Part shown: piece after piece, positions 32,830 to 41,630 of the stretch
How the letters are laid out: each line of letters opens with the position of its first letter
Position numbering within the stretch: position 1 is the first letter of the stretch
Source of the DNA: Guptibacillus hwajinpoensis
Lineage (GTDB): Bacteria; Bacillota; Bacilli; Bacillales; Guptibacillaceae
Direction: 5' to 3'
DNA: 64,000 bases
NCBI RefSeq assembly: GCF_005144865.1
Contig: NZ_SWFM01000005.1
Location: 124,001 to 188,000, forward strand
Notes under the pieces: generated by a model
The model's input: only the letters and a program-made list of their open reading frames with translations
What the model was told of the DNA's origin: nothing
Databases searched by the model: none
Position numbers and translations under genes: made by a program

Positions 32830-33914
32830 AACGCTCCCTCTTTCTTTTTAAATATAATACTAATTAGCCAGAGGACGATAGGGATGCCTAATGCGAAAAA
32901 GTAACTCGCTTTTGCATGATAACCAGCTATGACTTCTATGGTATAGCGATCATGAGTAAACAAAGACAAAACAAGTGCAATTACAGCGACTAGTATGATA
33001 GGGCCAGTTGTTTTTTTTCTTTTGGTAAGATGTTGAAGTCCTTTGCCAGCGATATAGAGATAGGAAGCATAAGACGTCATAACAGAAACAATCCAGATCG
33101 AAAGAAAAAGTAAATCCACTCTGTCCACAATGATAAAAGAAACACCTTTCAGCATATACACAATCGGTTCTGGAATCATTTCGAGTTGTTTTGGACTGAA
33201 AAAAACATAGGTAGTAAAGGTGAGGAAAGCATATAAGCTAGTTACAGCAATGTTCGCTAGCGTTGCGCTTTTCAATGCTGCCTTTCCCTTGTCCTGTACA
33301 TATGGGTATACAAAGAGAAGGATCTCGAATCCCAGCATTGACACAATCCCCTTCTGAGTTGCTTTTAGAATTGTTCCTACTCCATTCTGACCAATAGGTA
33401 AAATATAGCGCAGATCAGCATCCTTTAATGTATAAGCTGCCATGATAACGAGTGGAACAATGAGGATTGATACAAATTGATAAAACCTTCCCATTACTTT
33501 TAATTTGCCGACTGCAAGATAGGTCCCTGTAATAGTAAGAAGTAACAAAATCGCTAGCATTGGGGTGCGAAAAAGAATCCAAGTTTTGATCGTTGTTTCA
33601 AACAGTTCCAAAACAATGACAGCTGTTGCGATTGCAAATGCAATGTATAGTAAGGATAGAATGAATGCGATATACTTCCCAACGATTTTTGGAGCATATT
33701 CGTACAAAGTGGATGAAGGGAATCGGTTGCTTAGTAGGTACAGAATGAAAATGATACCCTGAATAATGACACCTGTAATTAAAAGTGTAATCCATCCATC
33801 CGTTTTCGCCCCAGCATAAAGAGAAGTTGGTAATGAGAGAACACCAACTCCTACTTGCGTTTGAAAAATGATAAAAAACAATTGCGTCGAATTGATTGTA
33901 TTATTCGTCTTCAT
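32826..33914 (-). CDS. gerB: Spore germination receptor permease subunit, GerB (GerAB/ArcD) family (operon 1)
   Basis: 362 residues with about ten membrane helices. FFIIFQTQVGVGVLSLPTSL at the N-terminus is the signature of endospore germination permeases related to APC amino-acid transporters; this subunit binds the germinant. ATG 33914 with AAGGTGG six bases upstream starts the typical TNNTINSTQLF; the longer frame from 33986 lies inside gerA and is rejected. It overlaps gerA by 14 bases and gerC by four. Confidence 0.92.
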   Translation of the reverse strand: MKTNNTINSTQLFFIIFQTQVGVGVLSLPTSLYAGAKTDGWITLLITGVIIQGIIFILYLLSNRFPSSTLYEYAPKIVGKYIAFILSLLYIAFAIATAVIVLELFETTIKTWILFRTPMLAILLLLTITGTYLAVGKLKVMGRFYQFVSILIVPLVIMAAYTLKDADLRYILPIGQNGVGTILKATQKGIVSMLGFEILLFVYPYVQDKGKAALKSATLANIAVTSLYAFLTFTTYVFFSPKQLEMIPEPIVYMLKGVSFIIVDRVDLLFLSIWIVSVMTSYASYLYIAGKGLQHLTKRKKTTGPIILVAVIALVLSLFTHDRYTIEVIAGYHAKASYFFALGIPIVLWLISIIFKKKEGAL

Positions 33915-35424
33915 TGCGCTTCCACCTTCTTGAAAACCATTCCTGTCTCTCTTCCTGGGCTTTGACATCAATTGGGCGTTTTCCAAGCAACCATCGTGGG
34001 AGTCTTATAATGGAATCTTTGAGCTCATTAAATCGAAAAGGTGCGAGTGGAGAGAAATAGGGTGTGCCAAATGTTTCTAATCCGCAAAGATGAATTAAGA
34101 TCAACGATAACCCGAATACTAGCCCGATAAATCCAAAAGATGCAGATAACAACATCAAAGGAAAACCAAGAAGTCGAATAGACATACTCATTTCGTATGA
34201 TGGGACAGCAAAGGATGAAATAGCAGTTAGGGCTACGATTATAATCATCATATTTGATACGAGATTTGCTTCAACAATAGCTGTTCCGATAACCAAACCA
34301 CCTACAATACCAATTGTTTGGGCAATCGGACCCGGAAGCCTGATGGCTGCTTCTCTTAGTAGTTCGAGAGTAACCTGCATAATTAGAGCTTCTATTAACG
34401 GAGGGAATGGAACATTTTCCAGCGAACTTTTAATATTTAAAATAAGCTCAGCAGGAAGAATTTCTGAATGAAACGAAACCGTAGCAATGTATATTGAAGG
34501 TAATGCAAGAGCAAAGATAAAGCTCGTGATTCTGATTATTCGTAAGACAGAGCCAATATACCAGCGGCTATTGTAATCCTCAGGTGACTGATAGAATGAG
34601 AAAAATGTTACAGGCATGATGAGGGTAGATGGACTGCCTTCCATTAACAGGCCAACTCTTCCTTCAATGATATGAGCGGTTAACCTGTCAGGGCGTTCAG
34701 TACTAAGCATCTGTGGAAAAGGTGAAAAAGGGTCGTCTTCAATAAACTCCTCTACATAGCCGGGAGTTTGAATGGAATCTGTTTCAATGGCGTTAATCCT
34801 CTTTTCAACCTCTCTTATTAAATCAGGATTCGCAAGATTTTGTATGTAAACAATGGCAACTTTTGTATCTGTTGTTCTTCCTACTTTGAAAAATTTTACA
34901 ACTAAATTTGGGTTCTCAACTCTACGACGTAGCATTTGGATATTCTGCATGATGTTCTCCACAAATCCCTCATGAGAACCTCTTACGACTTGCTCATTAA
35001 CAGGCTCTTTCACAGTTCTGGAATCTGCTGAAAATGCTTCTAATAAATAGAATTTCTGAACGCCTTCAGTTAGAAAAACGACAAATCCTTTGGTGAGTCC
35101 GGAAACTGCTTTAAGAAGATCTTTCGATATGCGAATTTCTTTTGAAGTAACAATATGATCAACGTTTAGTTTATTTCGTTCCATTAGGGGCTTCATAATG
35201 GTTCTTTGCAGTTTATCTTCATCCACTAAGGGGTCTAAATAACAGAGTAAGCAGGGCACATTCTGTATAACAATTTCTCTGAATTTAAGGTCTTGTGTAT
35301 GATAAAAGGCTTCTTTTAGATACTGTTGATTTTCTTTAATAGTCCAAAACGCATCATGGGATTCAGCAGAAGTGGGGATTTGATATGGCTTATTCCGAGC
35401 TGATTTTCGTGTACCACGTCTCAC
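33901..35424 (-). CDS. gerA: Spore germination receptor subunit, GerA family (operon 1)
   Basis: 507 residues. A large N-terminal cytoplasmic domain is followed by about five membrane helices and a basic tail. Visible hallmarks: VAIVYIQNLANPDLIREVEK, DDPFSPFPQMLSTERPD, VGLLMEGSPSTLIMPVTFFS, and the membrane part PFPPLIEALIMQVTLELLRE. The start is GTG 35424 with GGAGG seven bases before. First gene of a three-gene operon; the order A-B-C and overlapping junctions are the canonical arrangement. These operons are made in the forespore; a sigma-G promoter was not resolved. Confidence 0.93.
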   Translation of the reverse strand: MRRGTRKSARNKPYQIPTSAESHDAFWTIKENQQYLKEAFYHTQDLKFREIVIQNVPCLLCYLDPLVDEDKLQRTIMKPLMERNKLNVDHIVTSKEIRISKDLLKAVSGLTKGFVVFLTEGVQKFYLLEAFSADSRTVKEPVNEQVVRGSHEGFVENIMQNIQMLRRRVENPNLVVKFFKVGRTTDTKVAIVYIQNLANPDLIREVEKRINAIETDSIQTPGYVEEFIEDDPFSPFPQMLSTERPDRLTAHIIEGRVGLLMEGSPSTLIMPVTFFSFYQSPEDYNSRWYIGSVLRIIRITSFIFALALPSIYIATVSFHSEILPAELILNIKSSLENVPFPPLIEALIMQVTLELLREAAIRLPGPIAQTIGIVGGLVIGTAIVEANLVSNMMIIIVALTAISSFAVPSYEMSMSIRLLGFPLMLLSASFGFIGLVFGLSLILIHLCGLETFGTPYFSPLAPFRFNELKDSIIRLPRWLLGKRPIDVKAQEERQEWFSRRWKRNEDE

Positions 35425-35618
35425 TACGCATCCTCCTTAAATAATCATGATTGCCATATAGTTTGCTATATAAATTGAGGTTTTATGTATAGTGTAATAT
35501 TTTGTTGAAATGTAGGTCTAAAGTCTAGTGCGCAAAATGTAGAATGCTATATATTAGTAGTCTTTTGTATCGTTTTTATGAGAATAAAGTTTTATAATGT
35601 ATAACCTGTGTACATGGT

Positions 35619-35649
35619 CTGTTTATCTAATATATAATAAGATAAACAG
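35619..35649. promoter_or_regulatory. Palindrome around a -10-like box ahead of the 62-residue gene
   Basis: CTGTTTATCT (35619-35628) and AGATAAACAG (35640-35649) are exact inverted repeats; the 11-base spacer holds TATAAT (35633-35638). This could be an operator or a 5' hairpin. No clear -35 is visible. Confidence 0.45.
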
Positions 35650-35672
35650 ACTTACGGAAGGTGGTTCTTACA

Positions 35673-35861
35673 ATGACGATTAAAAATATCCAAAAGGAAA
35701 AGCTCGCAGTTGATCGGTGTATGAAGCATTTGGAGGTCGTCAATGTTGAACCAAAAATAAGACAGCTTGTGTCTATGTACATGACGTCTATCTATCGAGA
35801 GGCGTATGAAGAAGGATTTTCAGATGCTGAACAAGTGAAAGTTCATTCAAGTTCAAAATAG
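35673..35861 (+). CDS. Small hypothetical protein
   Basis: 62 residues, all helical: TIKNIQKEKLAVDRCMKHLE, then VEPKIRQLVSMYMTSIYREA and an acidic, Ser-rich end. One Cys. No recognised family. The AAGGTGG site eight bases ahead of ATG 35673 supports translation; the GTG at 35661 overlaps that site. A palindrome with a -10-like box lies upstream, and a T-box leader begins about 70 bases downstream. Confidence 0.6.
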   Translation: MTIKNIQKEKLAVDRCMKHLEVVNVEPKIRQLVSMYMTSIYREAYEEGFSDAEQVKVHSSSK

Positions 35862-35879
35862 TTTTTTTCTTAAGAATGA

Positions 35880-35907
35880 TTGATTATTTCCTATAATTGT
35901 CTATAAT
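35880..35907 (+). promoter_or_regulatory. sigA promoter of the T-box/argS transcript
   Basis: TTGATT (35880-35885), 16 bases, TATAAT (35902-35907), about 28 bases ahead of the T-box stem I. Confidence 0.65.
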
Positions 35908-35934
35908 GATTACTAACATAATGATATCGTCAAT

Positions 35935-36157
35935 GCGAAAGAGAGTAATGTTTGTAGCAGAATAAAGCGATTCGGGGAAGGTGAGAGCCCGAAATCTGAG
36001 CAAGCATGAACCGGACTTTCAAGATACTGTTCTGAATGAAGTAGGATCAGTCGGACTCCCCGTTACCCGAGTGAAGCAGGCTCTGCCATCTGGTCGAGCA
36101 ATCAGAGTGGTACCGCGGGTTAACCTCCGTCTCTATTATAGAGACGGAGGTTTTTTG
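35935..36157 (+). ncRNA. T-box leader controlling argS, specifier CGG
   Basis: Stem I opens with GCGAAAG and the AGTA element (35944-35947) and closes with CTTTC (36016-36020). The specifier trinucleotide CGG (arginine) at 36012-36014 is followed by A and the closing helix. The T-box element AGTGGTACCGCG is at 36106-36117, and the terminator AACCTCCGTCTC / GAGACGGAGGTT with a T-run at 36122-36157. Uncharged tRNA-Arg would pair with specifier and T-box and prevent termination, so argS rises when charged tRNA-Arg is scarce. Confidence 0.93.
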
Positions 36158-36203
36158 TATCATCAAGTTGGACCGCGTGAATCCCATTATAGGAGGTCAA
36201 GAT

Positions 36204-37892
36204 GTGAAGTATAAAGAATTATTTGCACAAGAATTGTATGTCGCTTGTGATGAACAATTAACCAAGGAAGAAATAATACGACGAATAGAAAAACCGAAGC
36301 ATGAGGAGCTTGGTGATTATGCGTTTCCGTGTTTTGATCTCGCTAGAGTGCAACGAACAGCACCTAACAAAATAGCAACGAACATGGCCACTCGAATTTA
36401 TACTCCAATCTTCGAAAAGGTAGAGGCTGTGGGACCCTATATCAATGTATTTCTTGAAAAAGGATTAGTAGCTTCTGAAGTTGTGAAAAAGATTTTAGAG
36501 GAAGGGAATTATTACGGATCCTCCAATATAGGAGACGGCGGATCCGTAACAATAGATTTATCATCACCGAATATAGCAAAGCCATTCTCGATGGGGCATC
36601 TGCGTTCGACTGTTATCGGAAATGCACTAGCACTTATCCTTGAAAAAAGTGGATATCGTCCAGTTCGAATTAATCATTTAGGTGATTGGGGAACGCAGTT
36701 TGGTAAACTAATTACAGCGTATCGTAAGTGGGGAAATGAAACTCAAGTGCGTCAAAATACAATAAAAGAGTTGCTTGCTCTATATATTAAATTTCATGAA
36801 GAAGCGGAGTTGACTCCAGCTCTTCTGGATGAAGGTCGAAAGGCGTTTAAATCCCTAGAAGAAGGGGATCCGGAGGCCGTGGCTTTGTGGAAGTGGTTTC
36901 GAGAGGAATCTCTTAAGGAGTTTAATCGTATTTACGAATTAATGGGAATTACTTTTGATTCAACGAATGGAGAGGCGTTTTACAACAACAAAATGCAGCG
37001 TGTGGTGGAGCTTCTTGAAAAGAAAAACCTTCTCACTGAATCCAAAGGTGCTATGGTTGTGGAGGTTAATGATGATACCCTTCCACCGTGTTTAATTAAA
37101 AAGAAGGATGGAGCGACTCTTTATGCAACGCGTGATTTAGCAGCCGCTCTATACCGTTATGAGACATATGGCTTCAGTCAGGCCCTTTATGTAGTCGGGA
37201 ATGAACAAAGCCTTCACTTTAAACAGGTGTTTGAAGTGTTAAAAAAGATGGGTTATGAATGGGCGGAACAAATGTATCACATTACGTTTGGGATGATGTT
37301 AAAAGATGGTAAGAAGATGTCGACGAGAAAGGGAAAAGTCGTTCTACTTGAAGAGGTTTTAAATAACGCCATTGATCTTGCGAAAGAGAACATTAATTCA
37401 AAAAACCCATCATTGAAAAATAAACAGATCATTGCTGAGCATATTGGCGTAGGAGCTGTTTTATTTCATGACTTAAAAAATGATCGTCGTAACGACATTG
37501 ATTTTTCTCTTGAAGACATGCTAAGAGTAGAAGGAGAGACTGGGCCATATGTACAGTATACTAATGCACGCGCATGCTCTATCCTTCGTAAAGGTCACTT
37601 TCAAAAAGGGGAGCCATTTGAACAAATAAAGGATAAAGAAGCGTGGCCGATTATTACTCGTCTTAACGAATTTCCGCGAACGGTTGAGCGAGCCGCAAAA
37701 GAATACGACCCATCACAAGTTGCCAAGTATGTTCTGGAGCTAGCTCGTTCGTTTAACAAATATTATGGTCAAATTCGCATTTTGGACGATGATACACATT
37801 TGAAAGCAAGACTTCAACTCGTTTCGGCTGTCTCAATTGTTTTGACTGAAGGACTGAGATTGCTCGGGTTGCACGCACCTGAAGAAATGTAG
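36204..37892 (+). CDS. argS: Arginine--tRNA ligase (class I), T-box regulated
   Basis: 562 residues. ArgS charges tRNA-Arg. SPNIAKPFSMGHLRST carries the HIGH-type motif as GHLR, KDGKKMSTRKG the KMSKS loop, and the DALR-type anticodon domain ends the protein (GPYVQYTNARACSIL onward). The Add-1 N-terminal domain is intact. The start is GTG 36204, seven bases from AGGAGG; the ATG at 36168 precedes that site. The length equals that I recall for the second ArgS (ArgS2) of the Bacillus cereus group, so another argS may exist elsewhere. Confidence 0.95.
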   Translation: MKYKELFAQELYVACDEQLTKEEIIRRIEKPKHEELGDYAFPCFDLARVQRTAPNKIATNMATRIYTPIFEKVEAVGPYINVFLEKGLVASEVVKKILEEGNYYGSSNIGDGGSVTIDLSSPNIAKPFSMGHLRSTVIGNALALILEKSGYRPVRINHLGDWGTQFGKLITAYRKWGNETQVRQNTIKELLALYIKFHEEAELTPALLDEGRKAFKSLEEGDPEAVALWKWFREESLKEFNRIYELMGITFDSTNGEAFYNNKMQRVVELLEKKNLLTESKGAMVVEVNDDTLPPCLIKKKDGATLYATRDLAAALYRYETYGFSQALYVVGNEQSLHFKQVFEVLKKMGYEWAEQMYHITFGMMLKDGKKMSTRKGKVVLLEEVLNNAIDLAKENINSKNPSLKNKQIIAEHIGVGAVLFHDLKNDRRNDIDFSLEDMLRVEGETGPYVQYTNARACSILRKGHFQKGEPFEQIKDKEAWPIITRLNEFPRTVERAAKEYDPSQVAKYVLELARSFNKYYGQIRILDDDTHLKARLQLVSAVSIVLTEGLRLLGLHAPEEM

Positions 37893-37897
37893 ATAAA

Positions 37898-37923
37898 TGC
37901 CCTGATCATGTATGATCAGGGCA
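37898..37923. terminator. Terminator hairpin between argS and yteA
   Basis: TGCCCTGATCA and TGATCAGGGCA, perfect 11-pair stem with loop TGTA, between convergent genes. Confidence 0.8.
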
Positions 37924-37931
37924 CTATTTGT

Positions 37932-38666
37932 TTAATAGTTAAGGTCAGTATCTTCAATTGTTCCGTTATTAACTTGATCTTCATAATCATCTAGCTCGTC
38001 TTCATAATGTTCATGAGCCTTGTTTGGAATGACTCCAGTAGGCTTGCCATCAAGATCAGCTGAGAGGAAGGTTTCAATTTCTTCAACATATCCATAAGGT
38101 TCATGCGATTCAATGTACATACTGTCATAACTCATTTGTTGTTCATTAAAATCAGAAGGTGTTTCTGAGGTTCCATACCTTGCAGCTCGTTGCCAGGAAT
38201 CTTCCGCATCAAAAAAGTTCGCATCTTTTGTATCATTAACATATTTACCAAATGGAGGGTTCAATGAGTCCTCTTCGGCAGGTCTATTAACTGAAGTCTC
38301 CTGAGAAGGACTATGCTCAACACACGTTGATGCAGTTGGAATAGCAACAAGTCTTTCGACAGAGATGTCACCTCCACATACTGAGCACATACCATATTTA
38401 CCACTTCCAATACGTTGTAAAGCATTAGTTAATTCTGAGAGTTCTCGTTTCATATGTTCACTTAAAGAGATGTCTTTTTCACGTTCGTATAGCTCTGTAG
38501 CTGTATCACCAGGATGGTTGTCATAATTTGAAAGCTCGCCTGTTGAATGTTGAACAAACGATTGAGAAACGCCAAAATCGTCATTATTGTGTATTTCTTG
38601 GTTAATTTCCTTTATTCGGTTCTGGATAATTTTCTTAAAGGACCTAAGTTGATCAGTAGTTAGCAC
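37932..38666 (-). CDS. YteA-type DksA/TraR zinc-finger protein
   Basis: 244 residues. The N-terminal coiled-coil (FKKIIQNRIKEINQEIHNND, GELSNYDNHPGDTATELYER) and the zinc finger CSVCGG....TCVEH (three Cys and a His rather than four Cys) match the YteA family, a sporulation-associated DksA relative; the ISxERL segment is also typical. The acidic C-terminal 110 residues are poorly conserved and probably flexible. Whether it binds RNA polymerase like DksA is unproven. AAAGGAG lies upstream of the ATG. Confidence 0.85.
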   Translation of the reverse strand: MLTTDQLRSFKKIIQNRIKEINQEIHNNDDFGVSQSFVQHSTGELSNYDNHPGDTATELYEREKDISLSEHMKRELSELTNALQRIGSGKYGMCSVCGGDISVERLVAIPTASTCVEHSPSQETSVNRPAEEDSLNPPFGKYVNDTKDANFFDAEDSWQRAARYGTSETPSDFNEQQMSYDSMYIESHEPYGYVEEIETFLSADLDGKPTGVIPNKAHEHYEDELDDYEDQVNNGTIEDTDLNY

Positions 38667-38816
38667 TGGTCTATCTCCTTTCTTTTCATCTTATCTGTAG
38701 TATGAGACAAAAAGAAAATCACTACTTCTGAAAATAATTCCATGTGAGTCGCATTGTATTCCAGAAATATGGAAAAAGTAAAACTAAGGGATAAGTAGAG
38801 AAGAAGCGGTGGTGAA

Positions 38817-39311
38817 GTGGTGAGGAAGGTTTATCCGTTAGAAGTTCTTCTATGGAGTATTGCATTTCCAGGGTTCGGACAAATCATTAATAAAATGTAC
38901 ATTAGAGGTGCATTTTTTATACTGTTAGAGTTCGTCATAAATGTAAAATCAAGTTTAAATATGAATATCTTATATAGCTTTCAGGGAAAGTCGAATGAGG
39001 CGGTTCTTGTCACTAATTATGAATGGGCGATGTTCTATCCATGTGTTTATATGTTTGCCATATACGAAAGCTACTTTAGGGCAATCGAAAAGAATGGTGA
39101 AAAGCCGCCAGTTTATTTATCTTTACCTTTTGTGGCGGGAGCGTATTTTTCAACTGTTGGTGTTATTTTTTCAAATAAACTTCCGTATGATTATTTAATT
39201 CCTCCTACGTTTGTTCCAATTATGGGTATTGCGATTGGCGTAGCTGTTGGATTCTTTGTACGCTTAATATTAATTCGTTTTTCTCGACCGATAGAAAAAA
39301 GCCGTGAATAG
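38817..39311 (+). CDS. Integral membrane protein, TM2/YozV-like start
   Basis: 164 residues with four or five membrane helices. The opening VYPLEVLLWSIAFPGFGQII, with an FPGFGQ turn between two helices, recalls TM2/YozV-type proteins. Function unknown. Two successive GTG codons (38817, 38820) follow a GGTGG site; either may start translation. The gene ends in a hairpin that overlaps its stop codon and adjoins the tandem repeat array. Confidence 0.65.
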   Translation: MVRKVYPLEVLLWSIAFPGFGQIINKMYIRGAFFILLEFVINVKSSLNMNILYSFQGKSNEAVLVTNYEWAMFYPCVYMFAIYESYFRAIEKNGEKPPVYLSLPFVAGAYFSTVGVIFSNKLPYDYLIPPTFVPIMGIAIGVAVGFFVRLILIRFSRPIEKSRE

Positions 39312-39324
39312 TGATTCACGGCTT
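39298..39324 (+). terminator. Terminator overlapping the stop of the membrane protein gene
   Basis: AAAGCCGTGAAT and ATTCACGGCTTT pair perfectly over 12 positions with a short loop. Confidence 0.8.
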
Positions 39325-39360
39325 TCCCTAATTATATGGTTTGAAAGGCTCCAGTTTATC

Positions 39361-39710
39361 GAGGCTAAACGAACGCCTCCGCTTTTCGTGATCCTCGAAC
39401 ACAAAAAGCGTGTTCAATTTGGTAAGCTCCAGTAACTGCCGGTTCTAACTGATCACTTCCGCTTTTCAGATCCAGCTGCAGTGGCCAGGTCCTCGAGTCG
39501 CTTCACCTTTCAACTCGAACACAAAGAACGTGTTCAAGTTAAAAGGTTCCAGCGCTTTTCGGACCTTAACGGCCACTTCCGCTTTTCATTAGATTTAGCT
39601 GCAGTGGCCAGACCCTCGGTCACTTCACTCACCAACTCGAACACAAAAAGCGTGTTCAATTTGGTAAGCTCCAGTGACTGCCGGTTCTAACCGACCACTT
39701 CCGCTTTTCA
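39361..39710. repeat. Tandem array of about three 120-base repeats
   Basis: The block CTCCGCTTTTC ... TCGAACACAAAAAGCGTGTTC ... GCTCCAGT.ACTGCCGGTTCTAA recurs with GAACAC starts at 39398, 39517 and 39639 (periods 119 and 122). Each unit holds the short palindrome GAACAC/GTGTTC and ends with CACTTCCGCTTTTC. The array fills the gene-free 39312-39710 and stops exactly at the ctaG stop codon. I know similar AGAACACAAAAAGCGTGTTC repeats from Bacillus intergenic regions, usually single. Confidence 0.85.
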
Positions 39711-40616
39711 TTAGATCTCATTAAGTCTGAATTCTGAGGATTGTAGTTCTTCGTCGTCTTTTAGGCGTTCAGTTCTTGACCATTGGAAGAAGATATAGCC
39801 GAGTGTTGTACCGTATGAGAGTTCTTGAATGATTTTCATAATAATGCCGCCGAGCTGCTGGTCTTCCATTATGCCGAGCGGTTTAAATTGGGCAAAGAGT
39901 TCTGGGGAGACAATAGTGCCATTTGGTACACAATATCCCATTGCATTTGCCCATACTGTTGGGTCTGTGTAAGTCGCGTAAAGAGGTGTATCAGCAAATA
40001 TAATTAATGCACAAGCTGGTGTTAGAAGTACACCATTTGCAAAGATATACCCGAGTTTCTTTACGCCCGATAAGGTGTCATATTCGGGTACAGGACAAAC
40101 AAGTGGCCACCACATTGCAAATGCTGAGATAACAAGTGCGGCTTTGTAGAAATCTTGTGCTGTATAATGCACCATTAAATAATCAAAGATTTCGGGAATA
40201 TGATAGAAAGAGAATAATCCATTAAACAATAGTAATGAAATAATCGGGAAAGTGAAAAACTTAACTAATTTATGAACAAATTTAATGTTCAAAATCGGGC
40301 GAATTAGCCACGCTGGCGTTCCGACAATCATTAGTGGTGGAGCAATTAAATATACAATGGCCATTTCAGACATGTGAATACTAAGTAACAAATGCCCCAT
40401 TAACGATAGTGGTCCACCAAAACCAATATAAAAGATGAATACACCTATTAAGAAAAAGATTTTCTTATAAACAGGAAAAGGTGCAGAATCTTTAAATTTA
40501 CTTTTTAAAGGTCCTGTAAGTAGTAAATATAAACCGGCAATGAGGAGAGCTATTGTTAAGATTACCGGACTCCAGAGAGCAGAAAAAGAAAATGTGCTCG
40601 ATAATTGTTCCCACAT
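39711..40616 (-). CDS. ctaG: Cytochrome c oxidase assembly factor CtaG (Bacillus type)
   Basis: 301 residues, seven membrane helices. CtaG is needed for an active caa3-type oxidase, probably through copper handling. The family features are clear: HLLLSIHMSEMAIVYLIAPP with membrane His and Met residues, GTPAWLIRPIL, LFNGLFSFYHIPEIFD, and the LTPACALIIF helix. ATG 40616 (MWEQLSS) is preceded by GGAGGT; the ATG at 40631 overlaps that site and is rejected. No oxidase subunit genes are adjacent here, but an SCO gene is 3 kb away. Confidence 0.92.
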   Translation of the reverse strand: MWEQLSSTFSFSALWSPVILTIALLIAGLYLLLTGPLKSKFKDSAPFPVYKKIFFLIGVFIFYIGFGGPLSLMGHLLLSIHMSEMAIVYLIAPPLMIVGTPAWLIRPILNIKFVHKLVKFFTFPIISLLLFNGLFSFYHIPEIFDYLMVHYTAQDFYKAALVISAFAMWWPLVCPVPEYDTLSGVKKLGYIFANGVLLTPACALIIFADTPLYATYTDPTVWANAMGYCVPNGTIVSPELFAQFKPLGIMEDQQLGGIIMKIIQELSYGTTLGYIFFQWSRTERLKDDEELQSSEFRLNEI

Positions 40617-40811
40617 AAGGAACACCTCCATATATCTTCATAATACCTGACAGTAAATGAGTAACGTTTTCATCATACCATATGAGGCTCTGTCATCCTA
40701 TTACTTAAAGAGAAGAGATGACTATCTCTATTGTATGAAGGTTTGTCTTCTAACTCAAGGAAGCTAGGTAAGAAAGTGTGAAGGAATAGTGACAGGTAAC
40801 CGGTTATGGAG

Positions 40812-40873
40812 TTGACAAAAAGAGCTGGTTTTTCATACAATGACAGCAGACTTATATGAATAAGTGTTCATAT
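40812..40873 (+). promoter_or_regulatory. Promoter and CzrA-type operator
   Basis: TTGACA (40812-40817), 18 bases, TACAAT (40836-40841). The palindrome ATATGAA, six bases, TTCATAT (40854-40873) lies just past the expected start of transcription and matches the TGAA-N6-TTCA type operators of CzrA/SmtB repressors. Confidence 0.75.
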
Positions 40874-40895
40874 AATAATGTGGAGGGGAAGAATA

Positions 40896-41222
40896 TTGGA
40901 TAACGAGAGACATGATATAACAAAAGAAGACATGGATCTTGATGAAGAAACACTTTTTATCGTTTCTCAGACGTTTAAAGCGCTTGGTGACCCGACACGA
41001 ATTAGAATTCTAAATTTACTTGCTGAAAAAGAGTGTGCTGTTAGTGAAATTTCTGACAAATTGCATCTATCTCAGTCCACGGTATCTCATCAGCTTAGAT
41101 TTCTTAAAAATTTACGATTGGTTAAATTTAGAAGATCAGGGACAAGTATTTTTTATTCTCCGGATGATCAACACGTAATGGCATTACTTCATCAGGCAAT
41201 TCATCACGCTTGTCATGACTAG
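40896..41222 (+). CDS. CzrA-like ArsR-family metal-responsive repressor
   Basis: 108 residues. The winged helix [20 protein letters not shown] and [20 protein letters not shown] is ArsR/SmtB type. The C-terminal helix [19 protein letters not shown] places D, H, H, H exactly as in the zinc/cobalt site of Staphylococcus CzrA (Asp84, His86, His97, His100), so Zn or Co sensing is likely. The start is TTG 40896, with GGAGG upstream; ATG 40878 overlaps that site. An autoregulatory operator precedes it. The CDF exporter downstream is the expected target, though three micro-ORFs stand between. Confidence 0.88.
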   Translation: MDNERHDITKEDMDLDEETLFIVSQTFKALGDPTRIRILNLLAEKECAVSEISDKLHLSQSTVSHQLRFLKNLRLVKFRRSGTSIFYSPDDQHVMALLHQAIHHACHD

Positions 41223-41328
41223 GATGAGGATTTGTATGGTAGAATCGTACGGAAACGTTCAATAAAATCTTAATCATGAGTGTGAAAGGTCGTTATAATT
41301 GGGGGAAGACGGAAAGGGGATTTGCTTC

Positions 41329-41451
41329 GTGTTAACTAAAATTAAGCAACATAAAACGGAATCCGCGGTTATTTTCCTAGCATTTATTCTGCCTTTTATA
41401 ACGATGGTCGTTATTGGCGCATTCTCTATTTATTTATCGTATAGTGGTTAA
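41329..41451 (+). CDS. 40-residue single-pass membrane protein (micro-ORF 1)
   Basis: GTG 41329, 40 codons, TAA, with AAAGGGGA eight bases upstream. Sequence: a charged start (LTKIKQHKTES), one membrane helix (AVIFLAFILPFITMVVIGAF) and a short SIYLSYSG end. Size and shape recall cytochrome oxidase subunit IIa-type peptides, but no motif proves that. It heads three micro-ORFs in a row. Confidence 0.65.
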   Translation: MLTKIKQHKTESAVIFLAFILPFITMVVIGAFSIYLSYSG

Positions 41452-41480
41452 TTGATTTAATAAGGAAAGGTGGACAGGCA

Positions 41481-41630
41481 ATGGATATAGGTTCAATCCT
41501 TGTTTATATGTCAACTTTGCTCTTTTTTGTTGTATTTGGCTTATTTGGTTTCTTTTTGTACATGATGAAAAGAAAAGAAAGGCTGAATGAACAGAATGAG
41601 CAGGGGGAGCTAAAAAGAGATGAGAAATAA
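41481..41630 (+). CDS. 49-residue single-pass membrane protein (micro-ORF 2)
   Basis: ATG 41481, 49 codons, TAA; AAAGGTGG precedes it. One N-terminal-out membrane helix (ILVYMSTLLFFVVFGLFGFF) is followed by a charged tail (MMKRKERLNEQNEQGELKRD), the layout of CcoQ/FixQ-like small subunits of membrane enzymes. That comparison is by shape only. Its last 11 bases overlap micro-ORF 3. Confidence 0.65.
   Translation: MDIGSILVYMSTLLFFVVFGLFGFFLYMMKRKERLNEQNEQGELKRDEK

Noticed and set aside
39481..39690. 69-codon frame inside the 120-base repeat array
   Set aside because: No ribosome site, and the sequence is explained by the repeats.
39361..39710. CRISPR array
   Set aside because: Period of 120 bases with similarity through the whole unit and no cas genes; it is a tandem intergenic repeat.
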